Assembly: GCF_003172895.1 (NCBI RefSeq)
Contig: NZ_QGKL01000004.1
Location: forward strand, 1 to 64,000
DNA length: 64,000 bases
Direction: 5' to 3'
Source: Leucothrix arctica
GTDB taxonomy: Bacteria; Pseudomonadota; Gammaproteobacteria; Thiotrichales; Thiotrichaceae
Shown: positions 7,063 through 16,753 of the stretch, in pieces
Position numbering within the stretch: position 1 is the first letter of the stretch
Layout: each line of letters opens with the position of its first letter
Made by a program: the position numbers and the translations under genes
Notes under the pieces: model-generated
What the model was told of the DNA's origin: nothing
Seen by the model: the letters and a program-made list of their open reading frames with translations, nothing else
Database searches by the model: none

Positions 7063-8421
7063 TTACTTGTTTGCGAGCTTTGTTGAATCGATATCATGCT
7101 TTTGGATTTTGTCGTACAGCGTCTTTCGAGATACGCCTAGCACCTCATAAGTCGCTTTCAAACTCCCTTGCTGCTCACGAATACAATATTCAATCACCTG
7201 TTTTTCAAAGGCATTGACCTTCTCAGCCAAGGTGCCATGCTCAGGCATGATTTCGTGCTGTGGTTGGAGTAATGTTGTAGGCACACCGAGCGCATAACGC
7301 GATGCGACATTTTGCAACTCACGCACATTACCCGGCCAGTCATGCGCAACGAGTGACGCGATCACATCAGAGGACACCTCGGGCGCATCACGCTTATGTA
7401 AGACAGACGCTTGGTTAACAAAGTGCTGAAATAATAAAGCAATATCATCCGGTCTCTCGCGCAGTGGCGGCACCTGCAAACTCAATACATTCAATCGATA
7501 ATATAAGTCTTCACGGAAGCGCCCTGCTTTGCACTCTTCTAGCAAGTCTACTTTACTCGCGGCCAATACCACGACATCAATAGGCACTTCATCATTAGAG
7601 CCTAAACGAACCACTACGCGGTCCTGCAACACGCGTAATAACTTAATTTGTAACTCTAGCGGCATGCTTTCTATTTCATCGAGAAACAAGGTGCCGCCAT
7701 TGGCATGTTCAAACTTACCAATGCGCTGCTCAGTCGCTCCGACAAACGCACCCGCCTCATGACCAAACAATTCACTTTCGATAATATTGGCTGGCAAACT
7801 ACCGCAGTTAATCGCGACAAAACGCTTATTCGCTCGCATACTAAACTGGTGTAAACAGCGTGCGACGAGGTCTTTACCGACACCTGTTTCTCCATTGATT
7901 AGGATATCAATATCGATATCGGCTAAGTTTAAAATCTGTTTTCTTAAGGACACTATTTGCGGGTTAGTACCGATCAACTTTTTGTCTAAGTTATTGGCAC
8001 CGACAAGCTTTTGACGCAGGCGACGATTTTCTAGTACCAGATGACGCTTTTCCATAGCACGCTTAACTGCGTCCACTAACATGTCAGATGGGAATGGCTT
8101 TTCGATAAAATCGTAAGCCCCATCGCGCATCGCTTGCACCGCCATTGGCACATCACCATGACCACTAATGAGTATCACGGGTAGCTCGGCATCAAGCGCC
8201 AATATCTCAGACATTAACTCAAGACCATCCATGCCTGGCATACGAATGTCCGTGACAACGATGCCTGCCCAGTCTTGACCTAACGCATCCAACACACCTT
8301 CCGCAGAAGCAAAACTTTGTACGGTTAACCCTGCTAACTCCAGAGCTTGGGTGCAGGCATGCCTAAGATGTTTTTCATCATCCACTAAAATAATAGACTG
8401 CTGAAACTGTGCCTCTTGCAT
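7063..8421 (-). CDS. dctD: C4-dicarboxylate response regulator DctD (NtrC type)
   Basis: This NtrC-family regulator pairs with DctB. Domains: receiver (about 8-125, phospho-acceptor D58 in VVTDIRMPG), AAA+ sigma-54 activator domain (about 150-375, Walker A GETGVGKD at 177-184, Walker B GGTLFLDEIE near 242-251), and a Fis-type HTH (about 405-445, GSLKATYEVLGVSRKTLYDKI). The sigma-54-contacting loop reads GAFVGA at 224-229 instead of GAFTGA, so the central Thr is Val. In NtrC-type activators that Thr is needed for open-complex formation, so sigma-54 activation may be altered or lost. It lies 9 bp behind dctB and upstream of dctP. Confidence 0.92.
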   Translation of the reverse strand: MQEAQFQQSIILVDDEKHLRHACTQALELAGLTVQSFASAEGVLDALGQDWAGIVVTDIRMPGMDGLELMSEILALDAELPVILISGHGDVPMAVQAMRDGAYDFIEKPFPSDMLVDAVKRAMEKRHLVLENRRLRQKLVGANNLDKKLIGTNPQIVSLRKQILNLADIDIDILINGETGVGKDLVARCLHQFSMRANKRFVAINCGSLPANIIESELFGHEAGAFVGATEQRIGKFEHANGGTLFLDEIESMPLELQIKLLRVLQDRVVVRLGSNDEVPIDVVVLAASKVDLLEECKAGRFREDLYYRLNVLSLQVPPLRERPDDIALLFQHFVNQASVLHKRDAPEVSSDVIASLVAHDWPGNVRELQNVASRYALGVPTTLLQPQHEIMPEHGTLAEKVNAFEKQVIEYCIREQQGSLKATYEVLGVSRKTLYDKIQKHDIDSTKLANK

Positions 8422-8430
8422 AACCTCGCC

Positions 8431-10275
8431 CTACGTTGATTTCTTTAAAATAATGGTAAACAGCGCCCCACCTAATGGACTGTCACCAATAAGAATCTTG
8501 CCACCAAACTGATCAACAATGCCATAAGTAATCGACAAACCTAATCCCATCCCTTCGCCCACCGATTTGGTGGAATAAAAAGGATCAAATACATGTTCAC
8601 GCAATGCTTGAGGCACACCCGTACCGGTATCTGAAATACTTATGTGAACAGTGTCACCTTGTTCGTGCGTACTTATCTGTAACTGCCTGACGTCACTGCT
8701 ACGCATCGAGTCAAACGCATTGGAGAAAAGGTTTACAAACACTTGCTGCAAACGCACATCGCCTGCAACCACCACGGGTGACGGCTCAGTCATGTTATTG
8801 ATAATGTCGATAGACTCGGTTTGAATGCGTTCTTTCATCAAGATTAAAGTGTCATTAAGCACTTCTGCAACCACCACTGGACGCATTGAAATAGACTCAT
8901 CGCGGGCATAGGTTCGTAGGTTTTTGATAATGCGATCCATGCGATCAACTAGCTCGCTGATCAACTGCAAATTATCACTGGCGGTTTCCACATTACCGCG
9001 CTCAATAAAGGCTTTGGCGTTATCAGAATAAGAACGAATGGCGGCTAATGGCTGATTTAATTCATGACTCACACCGGCTGACATTTTACCCAAGGCGGCT
9101 AACTTAGTCGCTTGTACCAAACCCGCTTGAGTGTCACGTAACGCAGACTCGGCCTGTTTACGCTCAACCACCTCAGCCTCTAACAGCTCGTTGGTTTGAG
9201 TCAGTTCTTTGGTTCTATTTTTAACTTTTTGCTCTAGCTCAAGACTGTGCGCATCCTTCATGGCCATACGCTCCGCTGAGCGACGTCTGCGCTGCACGAT
9301 ATTGATAACGGCTAAAAACAGACTCGCTAACACCAAAGCGGCTACCATCATGGCTAATTTAACGCGCTTGCCAACTTCTTCATCTTTAACCAACAACAGT
9401 ACTTTCCAACCCTCGTCGACCATATCTACCTGCTCAACAAGGTAGTCTCTGGCATCGGAAACGATTTCCCCTCGCTCTAATGATAAGGAAAGCACACTGT
9501 CATTTACATCACGGGTTTGATTGACGATGGGCATTGGTTTTAAGGTCTTTTCACCATACTGAAAGCTATCCGCCAGCGCTTGTGTGTCATCATCAGAGAG
9601 CGACCTGAGATAGCGATAATGCCAGCTCGTGTCTGACGCAAGAAACACGATACCGTAGTCATCAATCACTAATATCTCATCGTGTGACTCTCGCCACTTT
9701 TCCTCAAGCCTCTCAACGGTTATTTTGACCGCCACGACACCAATAATTTTACCTAGGTGCCTGACTGGGTATGAAAAGAAATAACCGCGTTTATTTGACG
9801 TAATACCATAGGCAAAGTAGTTGCTACGCTGCCCCTGCATAGCTAAATTGAAATAAGGCCGGAACTCAAAGTTCTTGCCTATAAAGGTCTTTTCCTTTTG
9901 GTAATTACTGGCGGCAATGGTGTTACCCGTTGCATCCATAATGTAAATATCACTGGCATCAATCACATCGTTAATGCGTTTAAGGTCAGCGTTTAATGCT
10001 TGGATTTCTTGAGTATTAGCCGTTCCTAGCAACGCAGGAATAAGCTTTTCATCGGCAGAAATAAGTTCAGGTTGCGAGCGGTAACGCTTTAGTTCAGAGC
10101 TGATATTTGAGACAACCAACGTCAGATTATTTTTACTGCGATCACGAATGTCATCAATCGCAACCTGCTTGGTCCAATAAGCGGTTTGCCATAAAACCAA
10201 GGCGCTAAACACTACTCCAGAGATAACTAAAGTCAGGCTTATTTGAGATCGTGTTAGCTGTTTTAGTCTATCCAT
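8431..10275 (-). CDS. dctB: C4-dicarboxylate sensor histidine kinase DctB
   Basis: DctB is a membrane kinase sensing external C4-dicarboxylates and phosphorylating DctD. The 614 residues contain TM1 (about 13-31), a periplasmic double-PAS (dCache) sensor (about 40-300, with YIMDATGNTIAASN and FEFRPYFNLAMQGQ typical of DctB), and TM2 (about 308-326). A coiled coil, the H box (SAGVSHELNQPLAAIRSYS) and an HATPase with N box VFVNLFSNAFDSM and G boxes DTGTGVP and GMGLGLSI complete it. All catalytic boxes are intact. It is followed at 9 bp by dctD. Confidence 0.93.
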   Translation of the reverse strand: MDRLKQLTRSQISLTLVISGVVFSALVLWQTAYWTKQVAIDDIRDRSKNNLTLVVSNISSELKRYRSQPELISADEKLIPALLGTANTQEIQALNADLKRINDVIDASDIYIMDATGNTIAASNYQKEKTFIGKNFEFRPYFNLAMQGQRSNYFAYGITSNKRGYFFSYPVRHLGKIIGVVAVKITVERLEEKWRESHDEILVIDDYGIVFLASDTSWHYRYLRSLSDDDTQALADSFQYGEKTLKPMPIVNQTRDVNDSVLSLSLERGEIVSDARDYLVEQVDMVDEGWKVLLLVKDEEVGKRVKLAMMVAALVLASLFLAVINIVQRRRRSAERMAMKDAHSLELEQKVKNRTKELTQTNELLEAEVVERKQAESALRDTQAGLVQATKLAALGKMSAGVSHELNQPLAAIRSYSDNAKAFIERGNVETASDNLQLISELVDRMDRIIKNLRTYARDESISMRPVVVAEVLNDTLILMKERIQTESIDIINNMTEPSPVVVAGDVRLQQVFVNLFSNAFDSMRSSDVRQLQISTHEQGDTVHISISDTGTGVPQALREHVFDPFYSTKSVGEGMGLGLSITYGIVDQFGGKILIGDSPLGGALFTIILKKST

Positions 10276-10317
10276 ATCACGCCCTATTTAGCGTAAACAC
10301 TATTGCTTCTACTACAT

Positions 10318-11079
10318 TCAAAGGACATCCATGCTTTTATTAAGCCCCTCAAGGAGAAACGTTTTAAACCATAGATCGAAGGTATCCATGCTTTGCACCC
10401 AAGTGTCATCATCTGCGGTAATTTCACAAATATCATTTTCTATTTCAATATGGACTTCTTTTCTCTCAAAGTTTTGTACGTCCATAAAGCCACCAGATTT
10501 TTTTATATTCCAAAGATGTCTTTGAATTTTCTTATAGCTGTAAACCCCAAGTGGTTGCTTATATTGACTCTTTAACACAGTGCCAAGCGTGAACCTTGCA
10601 CTTATGGCTGGCGACGGCTCTCGACCCCACAGAGCAGTATTTACATTTTCACAGCGTGAGTGTGTTTCTTCAATATTATCGTCTTCTAGAAATTCATTTT
10701 GATAAACAGCAGCGGTGGAGTATGTTTTACTATTCATGAACGACGTTGCGTCTGAGAGCTCGCTATCTTCGACCGAGGGATGAAGTATCAATCGATTGTC
10801 AAAAGGCGTGTGTTTTAACGCAGGAGAATAAGTGAGTACAAAAGGATTCTCTTTAGTCACCAATAACAAGGATTCCGCAGTGGTTTCATCCAGAAAAGCC
10901 TTCACCAAAGCGGTGTCATGCTTCCCACCTACCGTTACATTACACGCAATATCTTCAGGAAAAAACTTTACGTAATAAGTAAAATCGAAACCATCAAGCG
11001 GTTGCCAAGAAATAATATTTTCGGTGAGTAATGTTGGCGCAGGAACGAGTGCTTCGATTACTTGTTGTTGCAAAGTCAT
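10318..11079 (-). CDS. Hypothetical protein, 253 aa
   Basis: I do not recognise a family. The protein is soluble, acidic, without signal peptide or TM segment, and looks like a single mixed alpha/beta domain. It ends with a Trp-rich, acidic segment (ITADDDTWVQSMDTFDLWF). It is 42 bp upstream of dctB on the same strand, so it may share a transcript with dctBD, but nothing ties it functionally to dicarboxylate sensing. An ATG start at 11079 is supported only by the ORF length. Confidence 0.6.
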   Translation of the reverse strand: MTLQQQVIEALVPAPTLLTENIISWQPLDGFDFTYYVKFFPEDIACNVTVGGKHDTALVKAFLDETTAESLLLVTKENPFVLTYSPALKHTPFDNRLILHPSVEDSELSDATSFMNSKTYSTAAVYQNEFLEDDNIEETHSRCENVNTALWGREPSPAISARFTLGTVLKSQYKQPLGVYSYKKIQRHLWNIKKSGGFMDVQNFERKEVHIEIENDICEITADDDTWVQSMDTFDLWFKTFLLEGLNKSMDVL

Positions 11080-11257
11080 TAAGGTGTCTCAGTTTTTGTA
11101 TTAGGTTGAATGGCTTATCCAGATAGCCTCCTCGCTACCGTGTTTTCGGTATCATATCATCGAATACGATTTATGGTTGCAGTCCAATCGGTAAGGTTTT
11201 AAGCTGAAAAAGGTTAACTAATCGTGTTCTCCAATCATCTTACAAAAGGAAAAATCG

Positions 11258-12274
11258 ATGCCCTATTTAGCAGCCGACAACCGATATGATAGCGCTGAAT
11301 ATCGACGTACAGGCAAAAGTGGTTTACAGCTTCCTCCTATCTCACTCGGCCTATGGCACAACTTTGGTGGCTCTGACTCACTAGAAAACCAACGTGCAAT
11401 GCTGCGCCGTGCCTTCGACCTTGGTGTCACTCATTTTGATCTTGCAAACAACTACGGCCCCCCAGCTGGCTCATCAGAAGAAAACTTTGGCCGCTTACTC
11501 AAGCAAGACTTCTTGCCTTACCGTGATGAACTCATCATCTCTAGTAAAGCAGGCTATAAAATGTGGAATGGCCCTTATGGGCAAATGGGTTCTCGTAAGT
11601 ATTTACTGGCGAGTCTTGACCAAAGTCTAAAGCGCATGGGACTGGAATACGTTGATATTTTCTACTCGCATCGCTTTGACCCAGATACGCCACTAGAAGA
11701 AACCATGGGTGCGCTCGACTATGCAGTACGTTCTGGAAAAGCGTTATACGTGGGTATTTCATCTTACCCGCCAGAGCAAACGAAAGAAGCGGCACGCATT
11801 CTGAAAGAACTAGGCACACCGTGTTTGATCCACCAACCGTCTTACTCCATGTTTAACCGTTGGGTTGAAGATGGTTTGTTAGACGTGCTGGAAGATGAAG
11901 GCATCGGTTGCATCGCTTTCTCACCATTAGCACAGGGCTTACTGACTAATAAGTACCTAAATGGCGTACCTAAAGACTCACGCGCACTCAATGCCGGCAG
12001 TTTTAGAAAAGAGTTCTTAAACGAAAAGAGTCTCGGCCATGTCCGTGCGTTAAATGATATCGCACTACAACGTGGACAAAGCTTGGCTCAAATGGCAATC
12101 GCATGGGTACTACGTGACCAACGCGTCACAACCGCGTTGATTGGTGCGAGCAGCGTGAAGCAATTAGAGGAAAGTCTAGCGGCGACAAACCAACTAGACT
12201 TTGAAGCGGATGAACTTACTGCAATCGACCAACATGCTAAAGAAATGGGCGTTAACATCTGGGCTAAACGTTAA
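11258..12274 (+). CDS. gpr: Aldo/keto reductase, YghZ/Gpr (L-glyceraldehyde 3-phosphate reductase) type
   Basis: NADPH-dependent reductase of the AKR14/Kv-beta-like branch, which in E. coli reduces L-glyceraldehyde 3-phosphate and methylglyoxal. The 338-residue protein begins with MPYLAADNRYD. It has the catalytic tetrad Asp (THFDLANNYG), Tyr in the same motif, Lys (ISSKAGYKMW) and His (FYSHRFDPDTP), plus the GPYGQMGSRKYLLASLDQSL block typical of YghZ and a C-terminal NADP-binding segment (ALIGASSVKQLEE). Start has an AAAGGAAAA ribosome site. It is monocistronic, convergent with the following small membrane protein. Confidence 0.87.
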   Translation: MPYLAADNRYDSAEYRRTGKSGLQLPPISLGLWHNFGGSDSLENQRAMLRRAFDLGVTHFDLANNYGPPAGSSEENFGRLLKQDFLPYRDELIISSKAGYKMWNGPYGQMGSRKYLLASLDQSLKRMGLEYVDIFYSHRFDPDTPLEETMGALDYAVRSGKALYVGISSYPPEQTKEAARILKELGTPCLIHQPSYSMFNRWVEDGLLDVLEDEGIGCIAFSPLAQGLLTNKYLNGVPKDSRALNAGSFRKEFLNEKSLGHVRALNDIALQRGQSLAQMAIAWVLRDQRVTTALIGASSVKQLEESLAATNQLDFEADELTAIDQHAKEMGVNIWAKR

Positions 12275-12286
12275 CTCCCAATAGCA

Positions 12287-12679
12287 TTATTTCTTTAGAT
12301 CTTTGGGTTTTATTTCATCCTTAGGTTTTACTGCATCTTTGGGCTTGGGTGGTTGAACCGGTCTTGCCATCCTAGCCCTCTCGTCATCCAAAATAACGGT
12401 CACTCTTGGTGGCCAGTTATAACGTTTGATCTCAACAATATCGACACGCGGAACTTCTCGCTCAATGCGACCTGATCCCAATAAAAACCCCGTAGCCCCC
12501 GCTAAAAGGATAAACACCAATTGAGCGATATAGCTCATATTCGAAAGGGCAATAAGACTAACAATGATTGCCAAGAATATTGCAATCATGACTGATGAAA
12601 CACGATTAGACTTAGTTATTATTCTCAATGTATCGCCTTCTTCAATGGCGTAGTGAGCTTTAATACGACGTATTGGCAT
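12287..12679 (-). CDS. Small membrane protein with Lys/Pro-rich tail
   Basis: Hypothetical. ATG at 12679 is preferred over an upstream non-ATG start at 12730 because GGGGAGAAAGG sits just ahead of it, giving 130 residues beginning MPIRRIKAHYAIEEGD. Two TM segments (about residues 29-48 and 52-72) follow an N-terminal cytosolic segment. The C-terminus repeats a PKPKD/VKPKD/IKPKD unit, a positively charged flexible tail. No family recognised. Confidence 0.6.
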   Translation of the reverse strand: MPIRRIKAHYAIEEGDTLRIITKSNRVSSVMIAIFLAIIVSLIALSNMSYIAQLVFILLAGATGFLLGSGRIEREVPRVDIVEIKRYNWPPRVTVILDDERARMARPVQPPKPKDAVKPKDEIKPKDLKK

Positions 12680-12845
12680 ACCTTTCTCCCCTTTGATAGA
12701 TATAATAAATAACGGTGTACCCGTACACATTGAACATAATTGTTCATGAATAGTTCACTTTTTACGTTATATTTGAATGGCTTCGTATGGCTGATACCAC
12801 AAAAAGTGTAGAATTGCCCGTACTCGCAAGCCACCTCACTATCAG

Positions 12846-15407
12846 ATGATCTCGCTAAATTTACCCATAGAAGCCGTATTAGACACACTCAAACAACGCT
12901 TAACTGAGCGTCACGAAGTTGTGTTGGAGGCGCCCCCAGGTGCTGGTAAAACGACCTTAGTACCCCTAGCGCTGATGGATGAACCTTGGCTAGCGGGTAA
13001 GAAAATATTAATGCTAGAGCCCCGTCGTATTGCCACCAAGTCAGCGGCGCACAGAATGGCTAGCTTACTCAATGAAACTGTCGGAAAATCAATTGGTTAC
13101 CGTATGCGATTGGATACTAAGAGCAGCAAGCATACTAAAGTCGAAGTGATAACAGAAGGCATACTGACACGTATGCTACAAAATGATCCATCTCTTGAGG
13201 AAGTCGGCCTAGTTATCTTCGATGAGTTTCACGAACGCAACCTAGACTCCGACTTAGCCTTAAGCCTTTGCTTAAAAGGACGCGCCCTGTTTCGCGACGA
13301 AGCCTCCGGTGATCAGCCGTTAAAGCTACTAGTCATGTCAGCAACACTCGATGGCGCAGCGGTATCCAGCCTACTGGGTGACGCGCCAATCGTACGCAGT
13401 GAAGGCCGCACCTTTCCTGTCGATATCGTTTACGGTGGCGCCAGTCAACCGCGTGAAAGAATCGTTGATCGTATGGTTGCAGCCATCAAACTAGCGGTCA
13501 CCGACAACCCAGAAAGTAGCGTACTCGCTTTCCTGCCAGGCCAAGGCGAAATACACCGAACCAACGACGAATTGGCGCAGTGGTTAAGCGAACGAAAGCT
13601 GCAAGGCATTCACCTAAAACCACTCTTTGGTAACCTCTCCATTGAGGAACAACAGCAAGCCATCGCACCGCTAACAGGCAAGTTCGAGGGTGAACAGAAA
13701 GTTGTGTTAGCGACTAATATTGCCGAAACCAGCCTCACCATCGAAGGTGTTGACGTGGTTGTTGACTCAGGATTAGTGCGAGAGTCACGCTTCAACCCTT
13801 CCACTGGAATGACGGGCTTACATACCGTTAAAATATCCAATGCATCAAGCATCCAGCGCGCAGGTCGTGCCGGACGTATTAGACCCGGAAAATGTTACCG
13901 GCTTTGGTCTGAGAGCCAGCAACAACAAATGGTGCCACATGGCGGTGCTGAAATATTAAAAGCTGACCTCGCCCCATTAGCCCTCCAGTTATTACAATGG
14001 GGCGTGAATGACCCCGCAGAATTGGTCTGGCTTGATGCACCACCGAAAGGCCCGTGGCAACAAGCGATTGATTTGTTAACGTCACTCGGTGCCATCGACA
14101 CCAGCAGCAAGCACTTAGCGCTCAGTAAACACGGTCAAATGATGACGCAACTGCCACTACACCCTCGCCTTGCGCACCTACTCCTGTGCGGCATGAATAA
14201 CGGTTTTACTCAGCAAGCAACATACCTTGCCAGCTTGCTATCTGACCGTGACCCGTTCAGTCGCGATAACCCTGATATTGCTCATCGCCTCGACCTGTTA
14301 GTTGGCGATGTTAACTGCCCTGCACAGCATCGCGGTTGGTTATACCGAACTCAACAACTCGCGAAACAAATTGAGACTCAAGTTAAGCGATTTAACAAGC
14401 CAGACTCAAACGTCAGTTACCTTATACAACCTAAGCAAGTCACAGGCTATTTACTTGCTTGCGCTTACCCTGACCGTATTGCGCGTCGTCGTCACTCTGG
14501 TGGTTATCAACTGAGTAATGGGCGTAGTGCGAGCCTTACAGGTCATCATGCGTTAGGCAACAGTCAGTGGTTGGCCGTGGCAGAAGTCAGCAGTACCGTT
14601 GGCGGTAAAGGCGATACGATTCGCTCGGCTGCGCTGTTAGATGAGAAGCTATTTGAAACGCTACTTAGTGACCACGTGACGTTAGACACCTTTGCAGCTT
14701 GGGACAAAAAGACCCAGCGTTTTGTGGCTGAAGAACAGGAAAAAATCGGTTTATTGGTACTGCATTGTAGTGAGTTGAAAACGGTTCCTGTGGAAGCGAA
14801 ACGTACCGCTCTAGTTCAACACATTCGTAAAGAAGGGTTAAGTCTGTTGCCTTGGAAACCAGAGCAGTTGCAGTGGCGTGCGCGAGTCGCGTTGTTACGC
14901 TCAGTTGATGTGTCTGGTGATTGGCCCGACGTCAGCGATGAGGCGTTGCTGGATACCTTAGAAGACTGGCTTGTGCCTTACCTCGATAACATCAAACTGC
15001 TGCAAGATTTTAAGAAGTTAAACCTTCAAGAGATACTCAGTACGTTGCTACCTTGGGATAAGCAACAACAGCTAAACCAGCTTGCACCGACTCGTTTTAA
15101 AGTACCTACTGGCTCTTCAATTGCGATTGATTATGCGGTGAATCCGCCAGTGTTAGCGGTGAAACTACAGGAGATGTTTGGTTGTGAGCAGACGCCGAGC
15201 ATTGCTAATGGCAAGATTGCATTGTTGGTGCATTTGTTATCACCCGCTAAGCGACCCTTGCAGATCACCCAAGACCTAGCGGGCTTTTGGCGAACGTCTT
15301 ATCACGATGTGAAAAAGGATATGAAAGGGCGCTATCCTAAGCACCCTTGGCCGGATGATCCGTTAGTGGCAGTGGCGACGAGGCGGGTTAAGCCTCGGGG
15401 GAGTTAA
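12846..15407 (+). CDS. hrpB: ATP-dependent helicase HrpB
   Basis: DEAH/DExH-box RNA-helicase-like protein of 853 residues, a normal HrpB length. Walker A is APPGAGKTT (about 29-37), the DEFH box is in VIFDEFHERNLDSDLA, motif III is MSATLDG. The helicase C domain carries ATNIAETSLTIEGV and QRAGRAGRIRPGKCYRLW. The HrpB C-terminal domain (about 700-845) ends GRYPKHPWPDDPLVAV. The cellular substrate of HrpB is unknown; it is not essential in E. coli. Its last 20 bases overlap the convergent trmA gene. Confidence 0.95.
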   Translation: MISLNLPIEAVLDTLKQRLTERHEVVLEAPPGAGKTTLVPLALMDEPWLAGKKILMLEPRRIATKSAAHRMASLLNETVGKSIGYRMRLDTKSSKHTKVEVITEGILTRMLQNDPSLEEVGLVIFDEFHERNLDSDLALSLCLKGRALFRDEASGDQPLKLLVMSATLDGAAVSSLLGDAPIVRSEGRTFPVDIVYGGASQPRERIVDRMVAAIKLAVTDNPESSVLAFLPGQGEIHRTNDELAQWLSERKLQGIHLKPLFGNLSIEEQQQAIAPLTGKFEGEQKVVLATNIAETSLTIEGVDVVVDSGLVRESRFNPSTGMTGLHTVKISNASSIQRAGRAGRIRPGKCYRLWSESQQQQMVPHGGAEILKADLAPLALQLLQWGVNDPAELVWLDAPPKGPWQQAIDLLTSLGAIDTSSKHLALSKHGQMMTQLPLHPRLAHLLLCGMNNGFTQQATYLASLLSDRDPFSRDNPDIAHRLDLLVGDVNCPAQHRGWLYRTQQLAKQIETQVKRFNKPDSNVSYLIQPKQVTGYLLACAYPDRIARRRHSGGYQLSNGRSASLTGHHALGNSQWLAVAEVSSTVGGKGDTIRSAALLDEKLFETLLSDHVTLDTFAAWDKKTQRFVAEEQEKIGLLVLHCSELKTVPVEAKRTALVQHIRKEGLSLLPWKPEQLQWRARVALLRSVDVSGDWPDVSDEALLDTLEDWLVPYLDNIKLLQDFKKLNLQEILSTLLPWDKQQQLNQLAPTRFKVPTGSSIAIDYAVNPPVLAVKLQEMFGCEQTPSIANGKIALLVHLLSPAKRPLQITQDLAGFWRTSYHDVKKDMKGRYPKHPWPDDPLVAVATRRVKPRGS

Positions 15408-16506
15408 TGGCCGTTAGGTAAATGCCACACTCCGCATGATGCGTGTAAGGGAACTGATCAAACAACGCAAACTTACTGACTTTATGAGTCTTTAACAGAC
15501 TAACTAAGTTCTCGTTTAACGTGTCTGGATTACATGAGAAATACAGAATATTGTCGTACTCTTTTACCATTTCGAGTGTTGCGTCATCTAACCCTGCTCT
15601 AGGTGGATCAACCAATACTGTTCGGCAATCGTAATCACTCAGCTCGACACCCTCTAAGCGTCGAAACTTCCGCTCACCTTTTTGTGCTTGCACAAATTCT
15701 TCACTCGACATTCGTAAAATAGTTAAATTATCAATGCCATTTTGCTCAATATTATCTTGGGCCGCATACACCGATGTTTTGGATATTTCGGTCGCTAATA
15801 CGCGTCTAAAGTTCTGCGCTAAGGGAACGGAGAAATTTCCCGCGCCACAGTACAACTCAAGTAAATCATGTTGTGCATTGTCTGCTTTAGTGGCATTTAG
15901 TGCCCACTCTATCATTTTGATATTCACGCCAGCATTCGGTTGAGTGAAGCTATTTTCAACCTGCTTGAATGTATAGGCCTTATCTTTAATCGTCAGCGAC
16001 TCCATGACGAAATCTCTGTCCAATACAAACTTTTGTTTTTTGGCGCGACCGACGATATCGAGAGAGTATTTCTCCCTAAGTGTGGCACGTATCTTTTTGA
16101 TCTCTTCAACCCATGCTTCATCCAATGCTTTGTGATAAAGCAAAGACACGAGAATCTCACCACTGACTGTCGCTAAATAATCGATTTCAAATAAACGTTT
16201 GCGCGCGATGGTGTTAGGTCGTAATAGCTCGACTAAATCGTGCATGACCTGATTAATCAACTCACTGGCAGGAGGGAAATGAGTGACCTCGTATTTATCC
16301 TTCGTCACTTGATCAAACATAATGTGCTGAAGGTCATCACCTTCGTGCCACATACGAAACTCGGCGCGCATTCGGTAACGCAAAGGAGCAGACTCAAATA
16401 CTTCTAAGACAGGCATGGGTAAGTGTGCAAACTGAGTTTGAACAAAGTCTGTTTTACTTTGTAGTTGCTCAGTATAGTTTTCTGCTTTTATGTCGGTTGG
16501 CCGCAT
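15388..16506 (-). CDS. trmA: tRNA (uracil-5-)-methyltransferase TrmA
   Basis: SAM-dependent enzyme making m5U54 (ribothymidine) in the T loop of tRNA. The 372-residue length fits. The start region aligns with the E. coli enzyme (ENYTEQLQSK, RYRMRAEFRMWHEGDDL). The SAM site is LLELYCGAGNFSVPLA. The catalytic nucleophile Cys is in YFSCNPDTL and the base Glu in HHAECGIYL. It lacks the Fe-S cluster and TRAM domain of RlmC/D, as expected. It overlaps the hrpB 3' end by 20 bp in convergent orientation. Confidence 0.95.
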   Translation of the reverse strand: MRPTDIKAENYTEQLQSKTDFVQTQFAHLPMPVLEVFESAPLRYRMRAEFRMWHEGDDLQHIMFDQVTKDKYEVTHFPPASELINQVMHDLVELLRPNTIARKRLFEIDYLATVSGEILVSLLYHKALDEAWVEEIKKIRATLREKYSLDIVGRAKKQKFVLDRDFVMESLTIKDKAYTFKQVENSFTQPNAGVNIKMIEWALNATKADNAQHDLLELYCGAGNFSVPLAQNFRRVLATEISKTSVYAAQDNIEQNGIDNLTILRMSSEEFVQAQKGERKFRRLEGVELSDYDCRTVLVDPPRAGLDDATLEMVKEYDNILYFSCNPDTLNENLVSLLKTHKVSKFALFDQFPYTHHAECGIYLTAINSPEA

Positions 16507-16672
16507 GGTCTGTCTATGGTTTGAATAAAATGGGCAAGGTAATAGGTTTTGGCGCAGACATCAAGATATGAAGAAAGCTGTGAGGGAGCTTCCAAAGAAG
16601 ACAAGCCATCTCGGCTAAATATTAGTAACAACCGCAATATATTCAAACGTTCATTAACATTAAACAAAAACA

Positions 16673-16699
16673 AATTTGTAAATTACACGTTTACAAATT
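16673..16699. promoter_or_regulatory. Operator-like inverted repeat upstream of the hydroxyacid dehydrogenase
   Basis: Perfect 10-bp arms (AATTTGTAAA at 16673-16682, complement at 16690-16699) flank a 7-bp spacer, 54 bp before the ATG at 16754. This layout suggests a dimeric regulator site at the promoter of that gene; the regulator is unknown. Confidence 0.5.
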
Positions 16700-16753
16700 G
16701 AAACAAATTCTTCAGAATCCGTCTACACACAACATTATCTTCAGGAGTTACAC

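Noticed and set aside
16488..16673. Minus-strand 61-residue ORF overlapping the trmA start region.
   Set aside because: Overlaps the trmA 5' end, no ribosome site or recognisable protein; spurious frame.
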